Source: Pseudoalteromonas tunicata (GTDB lineage Bacteria; Pseudomonadota; Gammaproteobacteria; Enterobacterales; Alteromonadaceae). From it: a stretch of DNA of 64,000 bases. Location: the NCBI RefSeq assembly GCF_002310815.1, contig NZ_CP011032.1, forward strand, positions 1,156,001 to 1,220,000. Reading direction: 5' to 3'. The translations under genes and the position numbers were made by a program. This document shows positions 9,502-19,106 of the stretch, one piece after another (the first letter of the stretch is position 1; the number at the start of each line of letters is the position of its first letter). Below the pieces are notes generated by a model that was not told the DNA's origin, made no database searches, and saw only the letters and a list, made by a program, of their open reading frames with translations.

Positions 9502-10449
9502 ATGGAAAAAGTAACTGGAATTAAAAGTGTTGATTTCAAAATTAAAGCAGTAGGTCATGGCGTTGTGAATTGGAATGGACCAACGACTTTAACGGGTGAT
9601 AGCGGAAAAACAGTAGATAATCACACACTGCCAAAACTAAGAGGATATTCAAATTTAACGGGGAAAATAAAAGACGAGACAGGTTATAAATATAAAAAAG
9701 AGGCAACTGATATCGATTTTAAAAAAACGCCTTTATATATTAGTCAAAACTGTATTCGCCATCATTTATTCAAAGAACAAGCCTTTGATTTGCATTTTGC
9801 CGGTGAAAAAAATTTAGAAAAAGTGTTGGCATCCATTACTGGTCTTGTACGAGGTTACGTCGTACCTTCAAGCCAATGCAAAAGAACAAGTCCATTGTTA
9901 ATGGAGGATTTTGTTGACCAGTTAGGGAATGGCAACTTTGAACAATTTGGTCAAGCGGGTGAACGTGATAGCTCATCATTCTTTTCTAAAACAACGTTTG
10001 GGGATACCGAATATTTATCTTATGGTTCAATCAGCATTGAACAATTACAGTTTATCTCGCTAGATAAAAAGTTTGACCGTGCAAGTATGATTATTAAAGA
10101 AGGTCAAGGTGAAGAAGTTGCAGCTACCGTTCAAGGTTTTATCAAAGAATTAAACCCATCATTAAACCCAGTAGCTACTTTTCATAGCAACTATGTCCGT
10201 AAAGGCACTATTTTCGAAGAAGGAGAGTGCGGAATTTTACTCAATGACGATGCAGTTCAAGCAATCGTTGAGCATACTCTATCCCGCATAGCCGATTTAA
10301 GTATCCGCCAAGCCAAAGGTTATATGTATGTTGATGAAATCACTGTTGATTATAATGATAGTCATAAAATGATGCGCATTAAGCGTGATGAATCCGAAAT
10401 TGTAACCAAGCCAAAATATCAATTCGCTCAATATTTTTACGCAAAATAG
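9502..10449 (+). CDS. cas7f2: Cas7 of type I-F2 (Cas7fv), Cascade backbone
   Basis: A 315-residue protein placed as Cas7fv, the subunit that polymerises along the crRNA spacer. Visible RAMP-like traits are an early beta strand with a glycine ([11 protein letters not shown]), a long thumb-like region with [17 protein letters not shown] residues, and a C-terminal strand before QFAQYFYAK. The call rests mainly on context: the five-gene order cas1, cas2-3, cas7, cas5, cas6f with no cas8f is that described for type I-Fv in Shewanella putrefaciens CN-32. It starts 3 bases after cas2-3 and ends 8 bases before cas5f2. Individual RNA contacts cannot be assigned by eye. Confidence 0.82.
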   Translation: MEKVTGIKSVDFKIKAVGHGVVNWNGPTTLTGDSGKTVDNHTLPKLRGYSNLTGKIKDETGYKYKKEATDIDFKKTPLYISQNCIRHHLFKEQAFDLHFAGEKNLEKVLASITGLVRGYVVPSSQCKRTSPLLMEDFVDQLGNGNFEQFGQAGERDSSSFFSKTTFGDTEYLSYGSISIEQLQFISLDKKFDRASMIIKEGQGEEVAATVQGFIKELNPSLNPVATFHSNYVRKGTIFEEGECGILLNDDAVQAIVEHTLSRIADLSIRQAKGYMYVDEITVDYNDSHKMMRIKRDESEIVTKPKYQFAQYFYAK

Positions 10450-10457
10450 GTGGCAAT

Positions 10458-11468
10458 ATGAGAATCACCATTGATTATGATTCATGCTGGCGTAATTCGT
10501 TTTTAGGCGGTTCTAATAATGAACCATTGCCTAAAAAAGGCAGAGAATTTTTAGGATCTATGACCAGTCTTAAAACAGAGGGAAACTTCAAAGTCTGTGA
10601 AAACACATTAGATACAGTCATGGGATTATTAAATCGGTTAATTGGAGATCAACGAAAGCTCTATCAAGCACGCAGTAAAATGTACGAAGGCACTTACTAC
10701 TTTGAAGATCTAGAAAGTAATGTAACTTTTATAGATAAACCACAGCTGACTAATGAAATGACGTTTATTCGTAATATGAACGGCAGTACAGATCAAAACT
10801 CGTTTACAGGAATGATTAAAGTGACTGATCCTGTTTTTACGTCCAATTACTCATCAAAATTTTGGGGGGTATTAAGTTTAGATCTATCTACACTATGCAA
10901 CTTTATAGTTGATGATGTAATGGAAGAAGAAAGCATTCAACTTGATCCATTGAGTATTATCAGTCGCCTTGAATCTTTGAATAAAGAGAAACCTCTTGAA
11001 AATGAAGGTTCGGTTGAGAAGATTGTCGAAACTCTTAGATCTGTTTACCCTGATATCGAATACTTCAATAAAAAAGGGCAAGTAGTTACTATTAGTCTTT
11101 ACTGTTCAGCTTTGTATCTACAATTGTCGCGTTTAGAAAAGCAATATGATATGTCCTCAGCGAAAACTAAAGTGGGTGGGATAAGTGGAATTTCTAAGCG
11201 AGGATTCACTAAAAAGGACTTCATGGATCGTTATACAACTGGACCTAAAAAAACTATTTGGGGAAATCCTTTTATTAAAAAGGAAAAAATAAAAGGGCAA
11301 GGGGAAGTCACTTCTATGATGACCAAAGCTAGCGGACAACTTGAAATTATCATTGATGTAGATCGAGAGAAAGGGCTAGAAATTAAAAACCTTATCGAAT
11401 GCGCTGGTGTATCAAGTTTTTACCTCGGTAAAAAAGGCCTTGCCTATGTTTCAAGTATTCGAGTTTAG
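10458..11468 (+). CDS. cas5f2: Cas5 of type I-F2 (Cas5fv), caps the crRNA 5' handle
   Basis: A 336-residue protein in the Cas5fv position. In the characterised I-Fv complex this subunit binds the 5' handle and, through an extra helical domain, takes over PAM recognition from the missing large subunit. Here an N-terminal beta start ([19 protein letters not shown]) is followed by a helical middle region (about 30-220), then a basic stretch ([20 protein letters not shown]), and a C-terminal ferredoxin-like end with [17 protein letters not shown], which resembles other Cas5 C-termini. The length fits the enlarged variant. It is 8 bases downstream of cas7f2 and 8 bases upstream of cas6f. The assignment uses context plus this end motif. 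Confidence 0.8.
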   Translation: MRITIDYDSCWRNSFLGGSNNEPLPKKGREFLGSMTSLKTEGNFKVCENTLDTVMGLLNRLIGDQRKLYQARSKMYEGTYYFEDLESNVTFIDKPQLTNEMTFIRNMNGSTDQNSFTGMIKVTDPVFTSNYSSKFWGVLSLDLSTLCNFIVDDVMEEESIQLDPLSIISRLESLNKEKPLENEGSVEKIVETLRSVYPDIEYFNKKGQVVTISLYCSALYLQLSRLEKQYDMSSAKTKVGGISGISKRGFTKKDFMDRYTTGPKKTIWGNPFIKKEKIKGQGEVTSMMTKASGQLEIIIDVDREKGLEIKNLIECAGVSSFYLGKKGLAYVSSIRV

Positions 11469-11476
11469 GAGAAAGT

Positions 11477-12028
11477 ATGGATTCTTATATTGAAATACAA
11501 CTAAAACCTGATGCAGAAATGCGTGAAGCAGAACTTAGCAGTAAAGTATTTACCAAGTTTCATAAAGCATTGGTAGGACTAAAAACGAATCAAATAGGTA
11601 TTAGTTTTCCCCAAGTAAATCTAAAGCTTGGTAGGGTATTTCGTATTCATGGTGATGCAAGTTTGCTTAATGATCTTCAAGGATTGAATTGGTTAGGCCC
11701 GCTAAATGGTTATTGCAAACTAAGCGATATTTTAACTGTTCCAGAAAATACTCAACATCGTATTGTTTCTGAAAAAAGAAGTAATTTAAGTAAGGCAAAA
11801 CTAAGGCGCTTAATTGTCAGAGGTAGTATCGATAAAGAAGGTGAAAAACGTTACAAGGTAAAGATGTTAAGTCAAGGTTTTAATAATCCTTACTTAGATT
11901 TGTTTAGCAGCTCAACAGAGCAAATACACCGCAAATTCTTTGAGTTTAGTGAACTCAAATCTGAACCTGTTAATGGTACATTCGATTCTTATGGGTTAAG
12001 TAAAGTAGCTACTATACCTTGGTTTTAA
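11477..12028 (+). CDS. cas6f: Cas6f (Csy4-like) CRISPR RNA endoribonuclease
   Basis: A 183-residue ribonuclease that cuts the array transcript at the 3' base of each repeat hairpin and stays bound to it. Catalytic His29 sits in KFHKALV, at the same position as in Csy4. The serine cluster S144-S146 and Y172 match the other Csy4 active-site positions. The arginine-rich helix ([16 protein letters not shown], about 101-116) should grip the repeat stem, and the C-terminus [13 protein letters not shown] is typical of the family. It is the last gene of the operon, 130 bases before the first repeat. Its substrate hairpin is visible in every repeat. Confidence 0.95.
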   Translation: MDSYIEIQLKPDAEMREAELSSKVFTKFHKALVGLKTNQIGISFPQVNLKLGRVFRIHGDASLLNDLQGLNWLGPLNGYCKLSDILTVPENTQHRIVSEKRSNLSKAKLRRLIVRGSIDKEGEKRYKVKMLSQGFNNPYLDLFSSSTEQIHRKFFEFSELKSEPVNGTFDSYGLSKVATIPWF

Positions 12029-12158
12029 CCTTTTAATTTTGCTCTTTAAAAATATGACATAAAAACAGTGAGTTACAGCAGGTCAAATTTTATTAGGTTA
12101 AATTTAAATTTTTAATCTAATTACCTGTTGTAACTTACTTTTTGCCTGATATTCTATT
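12029..12158 (+). promoter_or_regulatory. CRISPR leader with internal inverted repeat
   Basis: This AT-rich 130-base stretch lies between cas6f and the first repeat. The most uniform repeats are next to it and the degenerate ones are at the far end, which marks it as the leader. It holds an inverted repeat, AGTTACAGCAGGT (12071-12083) and ACCTGTTGTAACT (12123-12135), with 12 of 13 positions matched and 39 bases between. The AT-rich centre could be bent by IHF, as in other type I leaders. It should contain the array promoter, but no clear -35/-10 pair stands out. Confidence 0.7.
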
Positions 12159-15100
12159 GTTCACTGCCGCACAGGCAGCTCAGAAATTTTGGAGTTGATT
12201 ATGAGCAAGCACAAAATCGTTCACTGCCGCACAGGCAGCTCAGAAAGGGCAGTGGCAAAAGTTATGAGTGCGTTGTACGTTCACTGCCGCACAGGCAGCT
12301 CAGAAATTTCCAAGATGAGCATAAATTACTAGCGCTAAGTTCACTGCCGCACAGGCAGCTCAGAAAAAACGGATCAAAATCAGGTTTAAATCTAAATAGT
12401 TCACTGCCGCACAGGCAGCTCAGAAAATTTTAATACGCTTTTGCAATCATAATGAATAGTTCACTGCCGCACAGGCAGCTCAGAAAACGGCAAAACCGTC
12501 GACGTCGTAGCCGTATAAGTTCACTGCCGCACAGGCAGCTCAGAAAGCCGTCCCTGTCCCAAAGAACCGCGCTTGCTTGTTCACTGCCGCACAGGCAGCT
12601 CAGAAATTGCTTTTGATAAATTCGCAAGGCCTGATTCAGTTCACTGCCGCACAGGCAGCTCAGAAAAAAATAAAACTAAGGAATAAGACTAAAAACAGGT
12701 TCACTGCCGCACAGGCAGCTCAGAAATCGAAATGGATTATAAGACCCAACAAGATTTTGTTCACTGCCGCACAGGCAGCTCAGAAAACTATCTTTGGTTT
12801 GTGCAAACTCAGTTATGTGTTCACTGCCGCACAGGCAGCTCAGAAATCTTCTTCTACTACCATACCCAACTCTAAATAGTTCACTGCCGCACAGGCAGCT
12901 CAGAAAGTACTCATACCCGTCTTGCTCGGCCGCTGCTAGTTCACTGCCGCACAGGCAGCTCAGAAAACGGTCACAATCCGCTTCAATATCCCAAGCGCGT
13001 TCACTGCCGCACAGGCAGCTCAGAAAAAATTCAACAGTAGAATTCATGAAAAAAATACGTTCACTGCCGCACAGGCAGCTCAGAAAATTTACTTACCGCT
13101 CGATGACCGAATCTGTGAGTTCACTGCCGCACAGGCAGCTCAGAAATTCAACCCACTGACCATCAACTAAAATTTTAAGTTCACTGCCGCACAGGCAGCT
13201 CAGAAATCTGTCAGATATTAGCTTGACGTATTTATTGGGTTCACTGCCGCACAGGCAGCTCAGAAAGCACTAATAACGAAGTGGTAAGCGGTCGTTTAGT
13301 TCACTGCCGCACAGGCAGCTCAGAAAAGAATTAAATAATATATCACCTCCTCCATTAGGTTCACTGCCGCACAGGCAGCTCAGAAAAACAGGAGAGAATT
13401 TAAGCGCCTTACCTGTCAGTTCACTGCCGCACAGGCAGCTCAGAAAATCAGTTTCACTAGTACCGATGGTGCTACGTAGTTCACTGCCGCACAGGCAGCT
13501 CAGAAATTTTATAATCGACCAGCTGACAAGTATACTGAGTTCACTGCCGCACAGGCAGCTCAGAAACGTCGTGCTAAGTAACGTTAACGTTTATATGAGT
13601 TCACTGCCGCACAGGCAGCTCAGAAATTGGAAACTGGGTAAAACACGTGTTGTTTTCAGTTCACTGCCGCACAGGCAGCTCAGAAATAAAAAGAGCTTTA
13701 GCTAAAAACACAAAAACCGTTCACTGCCGCACAGGCAGCTCAGAAATGTAAAAGTAAATCCGAGCATATCATCAGATTGTTCACTGCCGCACAGGCAGCT
13801 CAGAAACACTAACAACCGCACGCATTGCGGAATCTCCAGTTCACTGCCGCACAGGCAGCTCAGAAATTCACCGCATCTTTTAGATAGTTATCAATTAGGT
13901 TCACTGCCGCACAGGCAGCTCAGAAAATGAACGGCGGCGAGCATTACGCGTTCCGCGTGTTCACTGCCGCACAGGCAGCTCAGAAAGGGCAGTGGCAAAA
14001 GTTATGAGTGCGTTGTACGTTCACTGCCGCACAGGCAGCTCAGAAAGGGCAGTGGCAAAAGTTATGAGTGCGTTGTACGTTCACTGCCGCACAGGCAGCT
14101 CAGAAAGGGCAGTGGCAAAAGTTATGAGTGCGTTGTACGTTCACTGCCGCACAGGCAGCTCAGAAAATGAACGGCGGCGAGCATTACGCGTTCCGCGTGT
14201 TCACTGCCGCACAGGCAGCTCAGAAAATGAACGGCGGCGAGCATTACGCGTTCCGCGTGTTCACTGCCGCACAGGCAGCTCAGAAAATTGTGAATAACAT
14301 TGTTTTGTTCATGTGATAGTTCACTGCCGCACAGGCAGCTCAGAAATTTTCTTGCTCGTACTTAGCTTTTTGATGCTCGTTCACTGCCGCACAGGCAGCT
14401 CAGAAATATGCGCTCGCGACCGTTAGTAACAGGTTGGTGTTCACTGCCGCACAGGCAGCTCAGAAATAACCGTAAAACGTTGGGGCTTATTTATGTGAGT
14501 TCACTGCCGCACAGGCAGCTCAGAAATTAAACCCCAACCATTTGGATCTGACTCTAATGTTCACTGCCGCACAGGCAGCTCAGAAAAATAAGTAATAGAG
14601 TTATTGTTCGCTGTCATGGTTCACTGCCGCACAGGCAGCTCAGAAATAAAAATTTATTGGGATCAGCCATAGGGCCACGTTCACTGCCGCACAGGCAGCT
14701 CAGAAAAAATCAACAAAGCACAAGCAAACTACGACAAAGTTCACTGCCGCACAGGCAGCTCAGAAAACTCGATGATTTTTTTAAATCTGACGCAACTTGT
14801 TCACTGCCGCACAGGCAGCTCAGAAATGTGGCTGCTGAAAAGGACGCCAGCAATTGTTGTTCACTGCCGCACAGGCAGCTCAGAAATGTCATAATCTTAC
14901 GTTGTGTTGCTAGGTCTCGTTCACTGCCGCACAGGCAGCTCAGAAATGTTTTATCAGCTAAAGCCGTACAAAGTGCGCGTTCACTGCCGCACAGGCAGCT
15001 CAGAAAACTAAAAATAGTTAAAGCGCCTCTGCTGTTGTGTTCACTGCCGCACAGGCAGCTCAGAAATCTCCCCGATGAAATTTACGATTTTTTCAGCAGT

Positions 15101-18007
15101 TCACTGCCGCACAGGCAGCTCAGAAAACATAAGCACCTCTTAGATCGAAAAAGGGGCGGTTCACTGCCGCACAGGCAGCTCAGAAAGTCAACAATCGACA
15201 CTGTTGTCGGCGCGAACAGTTCACTGCCGCACAGGCAGCTCAGAAAGGTATAAAGTCAAAGTCAAAAGTAAGGTTATTGTTCACTGCCGCACAGGCAGCT
15301 CAGAAATTCAGTCGGGTTTAACTCGTAGAGACGGTTTTGTTCACTGCCGCACAGGCAGCTCAGAAAGAAAAATCAGCCTGTCTTTTATATGTATGAGCGT
15401 TCACTGCCGCGCAGGCAGCTCAGAAAATGCTTAAATAAACATTGAATCCATTCAGTTCGTTCACTGCCGCACAGGCAGCTCAGAAATAACGGCATTATCG
15501 GGTATAAAGTGGCCCGCTGTTCACTGCCGCACAGGCAGCTCAGAAATATAAACACTTGTTCTGCCCCTTCTTCATCCTGTTCACTGCCGCACAGGCAGCT
15601 CAGAAAAAGAGCGTCAATCTTAACTAATTTTGACTGATGTTCACTGCCGCACAGGCAGCTCAGAAAACCAAGTGCGCCAAGATAATCAACGTAAACAGGT
15701 TCACTGCCGCACAGGCAGCTCAGAAATTGAGATTTTCGAGGGTTTCATTTTCGTCTAGGTTCACTGCCGCACAGGCAGCTCAGAAATAACAACTGTTGCC
15801 CTTGGTATAGGGGGTATTGTTCACTGCCGCACAGGCAGCTCAGAAAGCTACAATAAACACTCAATCGAACAATTACATGTTCACTGCCGCACAGGCAGCT
15901 CAGAAATCAATCAGAAAAGGCTCTGAATCTGTTGAAATGTTCACTGCCGCACAGGCAGCTCAGAAAGCCTAGGCTCGGCACCGCCGAAACCAAAGAGGGT
16001 TCACTGCCGCACAGGCAGCTCAGAAAGATAACTGGCCTCACCAACTCAGCAGGGGCAAGTTCACTGCCGCACAGGCAGCTCAGAAATGAATAACAATATT
16101 AAAACCATCAAATACTCGGTTCACTGCCGCACAGGCAGCTCAGAAAATTTTTAGCCATAAAAAACAATGTTGCTGCGGGTTCACTGCCGCACAGGCAGCT
16201 CAGAAAGATAACCGACATTGCTAAATTCGAGCTGTTATGTTCACTGCCGCACAGGCAGCTCAGAAAGTCAGGCGTAGTTGCAATGGATGTTAAAATAGGT
16301 TCACTGCCGCACAGGCAGCTCAGAAATGCGCTATCGATGCGTTATACCAAAACGCCTGGTTCACTGCCGCACAGGCAGCTCAGAAAGTAACAGCCATTAC
16401 TAACTCTGTAATCATTTCGTTCACTGCCGCACAGGCAGCTCAGAAAGATAAATCAGCAGGTGTACATAAACGATGGCCGTTCACTGCCGCACAGGCAGCT
16501 CAGAAATTAATTGTAAGTTATAAAACGTTGTTTCGTTTGTTCACTGCCGCACAGGCAGCTCAGAAATAAAAATTTATTGGGATCAGCCATAGGGCCACGT
16601 TCACTGCCGCACAGGCAGCTCAGAAATAAAAATTTATTGGGATCAGCCATAGGGCCACGTTCACTGCCGCACAGGCAGCTCAGAAATAAAAATTTATTGG
16701 GATCAGCCATAGGGCCACGTTCACTGCCGCACAGGCAGCTCAGAAATAAAAATTTATTGGGATCAGCCATAGGGCCACGTTCACTGCCGCACAGGCAGCT
16801 CAGAAATGTTCCATGCCGTCCACCTATCAATGGTGAGGGTTCACTGCCGCACAGGCAGCTCAGAAAGGAATTGTTGAGCCAGGTCGATTTATCGACCAGT
16901 TCACTGCCGCACAGGCAGCTCAGAAAATTTGTTAATTCGTTTTGCTTGATAAACACAAGTTCACTGCCGCACAGGCAGCTCAGAAAGTTAAAGGGCTAGG
17001 CTATGACGATTAAGACGAGTTCACTGCCGCACAGGCAGCTCAGAAAACAATGAATACATCTAGCATAACCATCTTTTCGTTCACTGCCGCACAGGCAGCT
17101 CAGAAAGTAAACCGGATAACGCAGCTTTATTGACCTTTGTTCACTGCCGCACAGGCAGCTCAGAAATTATTTCTCTCAGAGAGAGGTGCTGATACATTGT
17201 TCACTGCCGCACAGGCAGCTCAGAAAATGATCCCAATCATAGCCGCGCCGCTAGCGAAGTTCACTGCCGCACAGGCAGCTCAGAAATGTAAGTTCTGTCT
17301 GGCCGTTTAACTTCTTGAGTTCACTGCCGCACAGGCAGCTCAGAAATGATTAACTCTGTTAGTTCAGATGGTAGGTGTGTTCACTGCCGCACAGGCAGCT
17401 CAGAAATCAGTATTAATGCTGGTTAATGTTTCAGTACGGTTCACTGCCGCACAGGCAGCTCAGAAAGTTATTGAAGCCAGTTCTAAAGGCAATAATCCGT
17501 TCACTGCCGCACAGGCAGCTCAGAAATTTTCGTTATTAGTGCACGGCCACGCTTAAGCGTTCACTGCCGCACAGGCAGCTCAGAAATCAACAAGGCTGGT
17601 TGTGTTTGTATCTATCTGGTTCACTGCCGCACAGGCAGCTCAGAAAGTTCAACTTCACTTTAATTGATGTTTGACCGTGTTCACTGCCGCACAGGCAGCT
17701 CAGAAATTGTTTCATAGCGATCACCGAAATTCTCTAAGGTTCACTGCCGCACAGGCAGCTCAGAAATGTAGGTATCAAGTCTTGGCTCTCTAGTGTTATG
17801 TTCACTGCCGCACAGGCAGCTCAGAAATGATGCTAACATAGAGAAAGTGGCTTTAGCTGGTTCACTGCCACACAGGCAGCTCAGAAAAGAAGGTGCTAAT
17901 TATGGCGTGATGGACTGGCGTTCACTGCCACACAGGCAGCTCAGAAATTTTAACGCTTTACGCGCAATGCTTTTAGACTGTTCACTGCCACACAGGCAGC
18001 TTAGAAA
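12159..18007 (+). CRISPR. Type I-F CRISPR array: 98 repeats, 97 spacers
   Basis: The repeats are 28 nt, starting GTTCACTGCC and ending CTCAGAAA, with 32-nt spacers (60-base period) from 12159 to 17766. The repeat hairpin is CTGCC-GCACA-GGCAG, and Cas6f cleavage after it would leave the 8-nt handle CUCAGAAA. Spacer 94 (17767-17799) is 33 nt. Repeat variants: 15399-15426 has A to G in the loop; the last three (17860, 17920, 17980) have G to A in the loop, and the final one also has TTAGAAA. This decay marks the old end. Spacers 2, 31, 32 and 33 are identical; 30, 34 and 35 are identical; 42, 74, 75, 76 and 77 are identical. By eye there are 88 distinct spacers. Short ORFs across the array are artefacts of the 60-base period. 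Confidence 0.98.
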
Positions 18008-18316
18008 TTAATTTTATCGGAACGTGCTTTAGCCCATGCCCATAGCGAAAAGCACCAAGCCAACCACACTGCATTGCAGTTGAATGAGTACGCCAAGTTA
18101 AGCGAGTGGATAAACGACCCCGCTACGCAAGTGCTGTGGGAGTTTGAGCGCAGCGAGCTGTTGTTTGTAAAACGACTCGGTGAGGGATCAATCAAGGTTG
18201 TTGTGCGTTATCAAGGGAAAAGGGTTGATCTGGACTTATTAATCAATGCGCTGAAAGTCAAAACCAAAACCATCGAGAGCGGTATAAATGGAGGCTTGTA
18301 TGAAGTATGGCGGTAG
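18008..18316 (+). pseudogene. Gene remnant abutting the array trailer
   Basis: An open frame starts directly after the last repeat (a TAG inside that repeat closes it upstream) and runs to the TAG at 18314, giving about 102 residues, including YAKLSEWINDPATQVLWEF and a basic VVVRYQGKRVDLDLLINAL segment. The frame has no ATG; only an internal TTG at 18074 could start it, without a clear ribosome-binding site. The coding-like composition with a missing start suggests the 3' part of a gene whose beginning was lost when the array was placed or grew here. I do not recognise a family; the neighbours suggest phage origin. A short genuine protein from TTG 18074 (80 residues) is the alternative. Confidence 0.5.
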
Positions 18317-18378
18317 GGCGAGAATCGAACTCACATCACTGTTAAACAGCCCCTTACCAATCGGGGTACACCACCGCC
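18309..18378 (-). other. Degenerate tRNA-like sequence
   Basis: Read on the minus strand, 7-bp acceptor-like arms (GGCGGTG and TACCGCC, one G-T pair) enclose a CCCC/GGGG D-like stem with loop GATTGGTAA and a T-arm GTGAG-TTCGATT-CTCGC. The anticodon region is too short: CTGTTTAACAG cannot make a 5-bp stem with a 7-nt loop. No CCA is encoded. It looks like a decayed phage tRNA, perhaps tRNA-Asn-like, and overlaps the end of the preceding gene remnant. It is unlikely to be a working tRNA. Confidence 0.5.
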
Positions 18379-18414
18379 TGACTAATTATTGCCCACAACC
18401 AAGGTGATTGCAAT

Positions 18415-18543
18415 ATGACCACTCAAATTGAGATCCTTACCCAAGGCAATGCCGCTGAGGTACTGGCGGCCATTGCTGATAAATTTAATGATCTGAGTGA
18501 GCCAATGGGCGCGGTTGCTGCGGTAAAAACCGGACACTCATAA
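18415..18543 (+). CDS. Small phage-like ORF, probably a truncated remnant
   Basis: A 42-residue frame beginning MTTQIEILTQGNAAEVLAAI, with AAGGTG about 8 bases before its ATG. The pattern of a short beta strand then an alanine-rich helix (VLAAIADKFNDLSEP) recalls the N-terminus of phage virion-morphogenesis or tail-completion proteins of the Mu gpG kind, which run to about 150 residues. If so, this is only the N-terminal quarter, ended by an early stop after KTGHS. The resemblance is weak and from memory. It lies between the tRNA-like sequence and a zinc-ribbon ORF, in a stretch that looks like prophage debris. Confidence 0.35.
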   Translation: MTTQIEILTQGNAAEVLAAIADKFNDLSEPMGAVAAVKTGHS

Positions 18544-18612
18544 ATATCTCATTGATATAATTAGTGTTGTCGTATTTAAAACAAGCAAAAACCAAAGGAA
18601 AAAGAAAGACCA

Positions 18613-18813
18613 GTGACTGTTTGGCAGCCTGTTACGCATATTTCAATTGATAGTAACGCCCACCAAATTATTGCTGCTCGGCTTAACGCATTAAAAAGAA
18701 AACGTTATTTTTTGGTGTGTATTGAGTGCGGTTTTAGGCATGTAGTAGGCCACATGCATGACGCTGATATTTGCCAAGGCTGTGCAAGCAACAAGCATGG
18801 CGTGATGTATTAA
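18613..18813 (+). CDS. Small C4 zinc-ribbon protein
   Basis: A 66-residue protein from a GTG start, with a purine-rich AAAGGAAAAAGAAAGA upstream. Two CxxC pairs, CIEC and CQGC, are separated by 16 residues and form a likely zinc ribbon, preceded by a basic helix (ARLNALKRKRYF). Phages and islands often encode such small C4 proteins (TraR/DksA-like or Ogr-like) that act on host RNA polymerase, but this sequence cannot be placed in either family by eye. It is followed 34 bases later by another small ORF in the same direction, and both precede the convergent integrase. Probably real; function unknown. Confidence 0.55.
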   Translation: MTVWQPVTHISIDSNAHQIIAARLNALKRKRYFLVCIECGFRHVVGHMHDADICQGCASNKHGVMY

Positions 18814-18847
18814 TTTTAACTTTAACTCTAACTACAAGGAATATGTA

Positions 18848-19039
18848 ATGACTGATCACAATAAAAGTTCACACGAGCAGGGTGATAACCCAAAAACTAT
18901 TACGCAAAACGCAGCGCTAACACCCGCTCAAATTTACTTAAGAGAACTAGAAGCAGGGCGCGATAGTGAAGAGCGCAAGCAGGCATGGACGCAAATGTTG
19001 GCGCAAGCCGCCAAAGCGGCAGATCAAGTTGAAGAATAA
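18848..19039 (+). CDS. Small acidic helical protein of unknown function
   Basis: A 63-residue ORF with an excellent ribosome-binding site (ACAAGGAAT before the ATG). It is hydrophilic and helical (LTPAQIYLRELEAGRDSEERKQAWTQMLAQAAKAA), with no cysteine or membrane segment. Its spacing of 34 bases from the zinc-ribbon ORF suggests one transcript. I do not recognise the family. Its position near the integrase, among small phage-like ORFs, suggests it came with the original integrating element and not with the CRISPR-Cas cargo. Confidence 0.55.
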   Translation: MTDHNKSSHEQGDNPKTITQNAALTPAQIYLRELEAGRDSEERKQAWTQMLAQAAKAADQVEE

Positions 19040-19106
19040 TGCGTGTACGCAAGTGCCGCTCACTCGCATTTGACATTTAAACGCATTGTTTAAACTTATC
19101 TTATTT

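Noticed and set aside
5579..12028. Possible CRISPR-associated transposon (type I-F3)
   Set aside because: Cas1 and an intact Cas2-3 nuclease are present, and no tnsA/B/C or tniQ gene is visible; mobility is by tyrosine integrase.
16867..16898. Palindrome GGTCGAT/ATCGACC in a spacer
   Set aside because: A chance feature of a single spacer; no similar structure in its neighbours.
12430..17556. Many ORFs of 60-200 codons across the repeat array on both strands
   Set aside because: They are artefacts of a 60-base period with no stop in the repeat; each shows the repeat translated over and over (for example SLPHRQLR or FLSCLCGSE).
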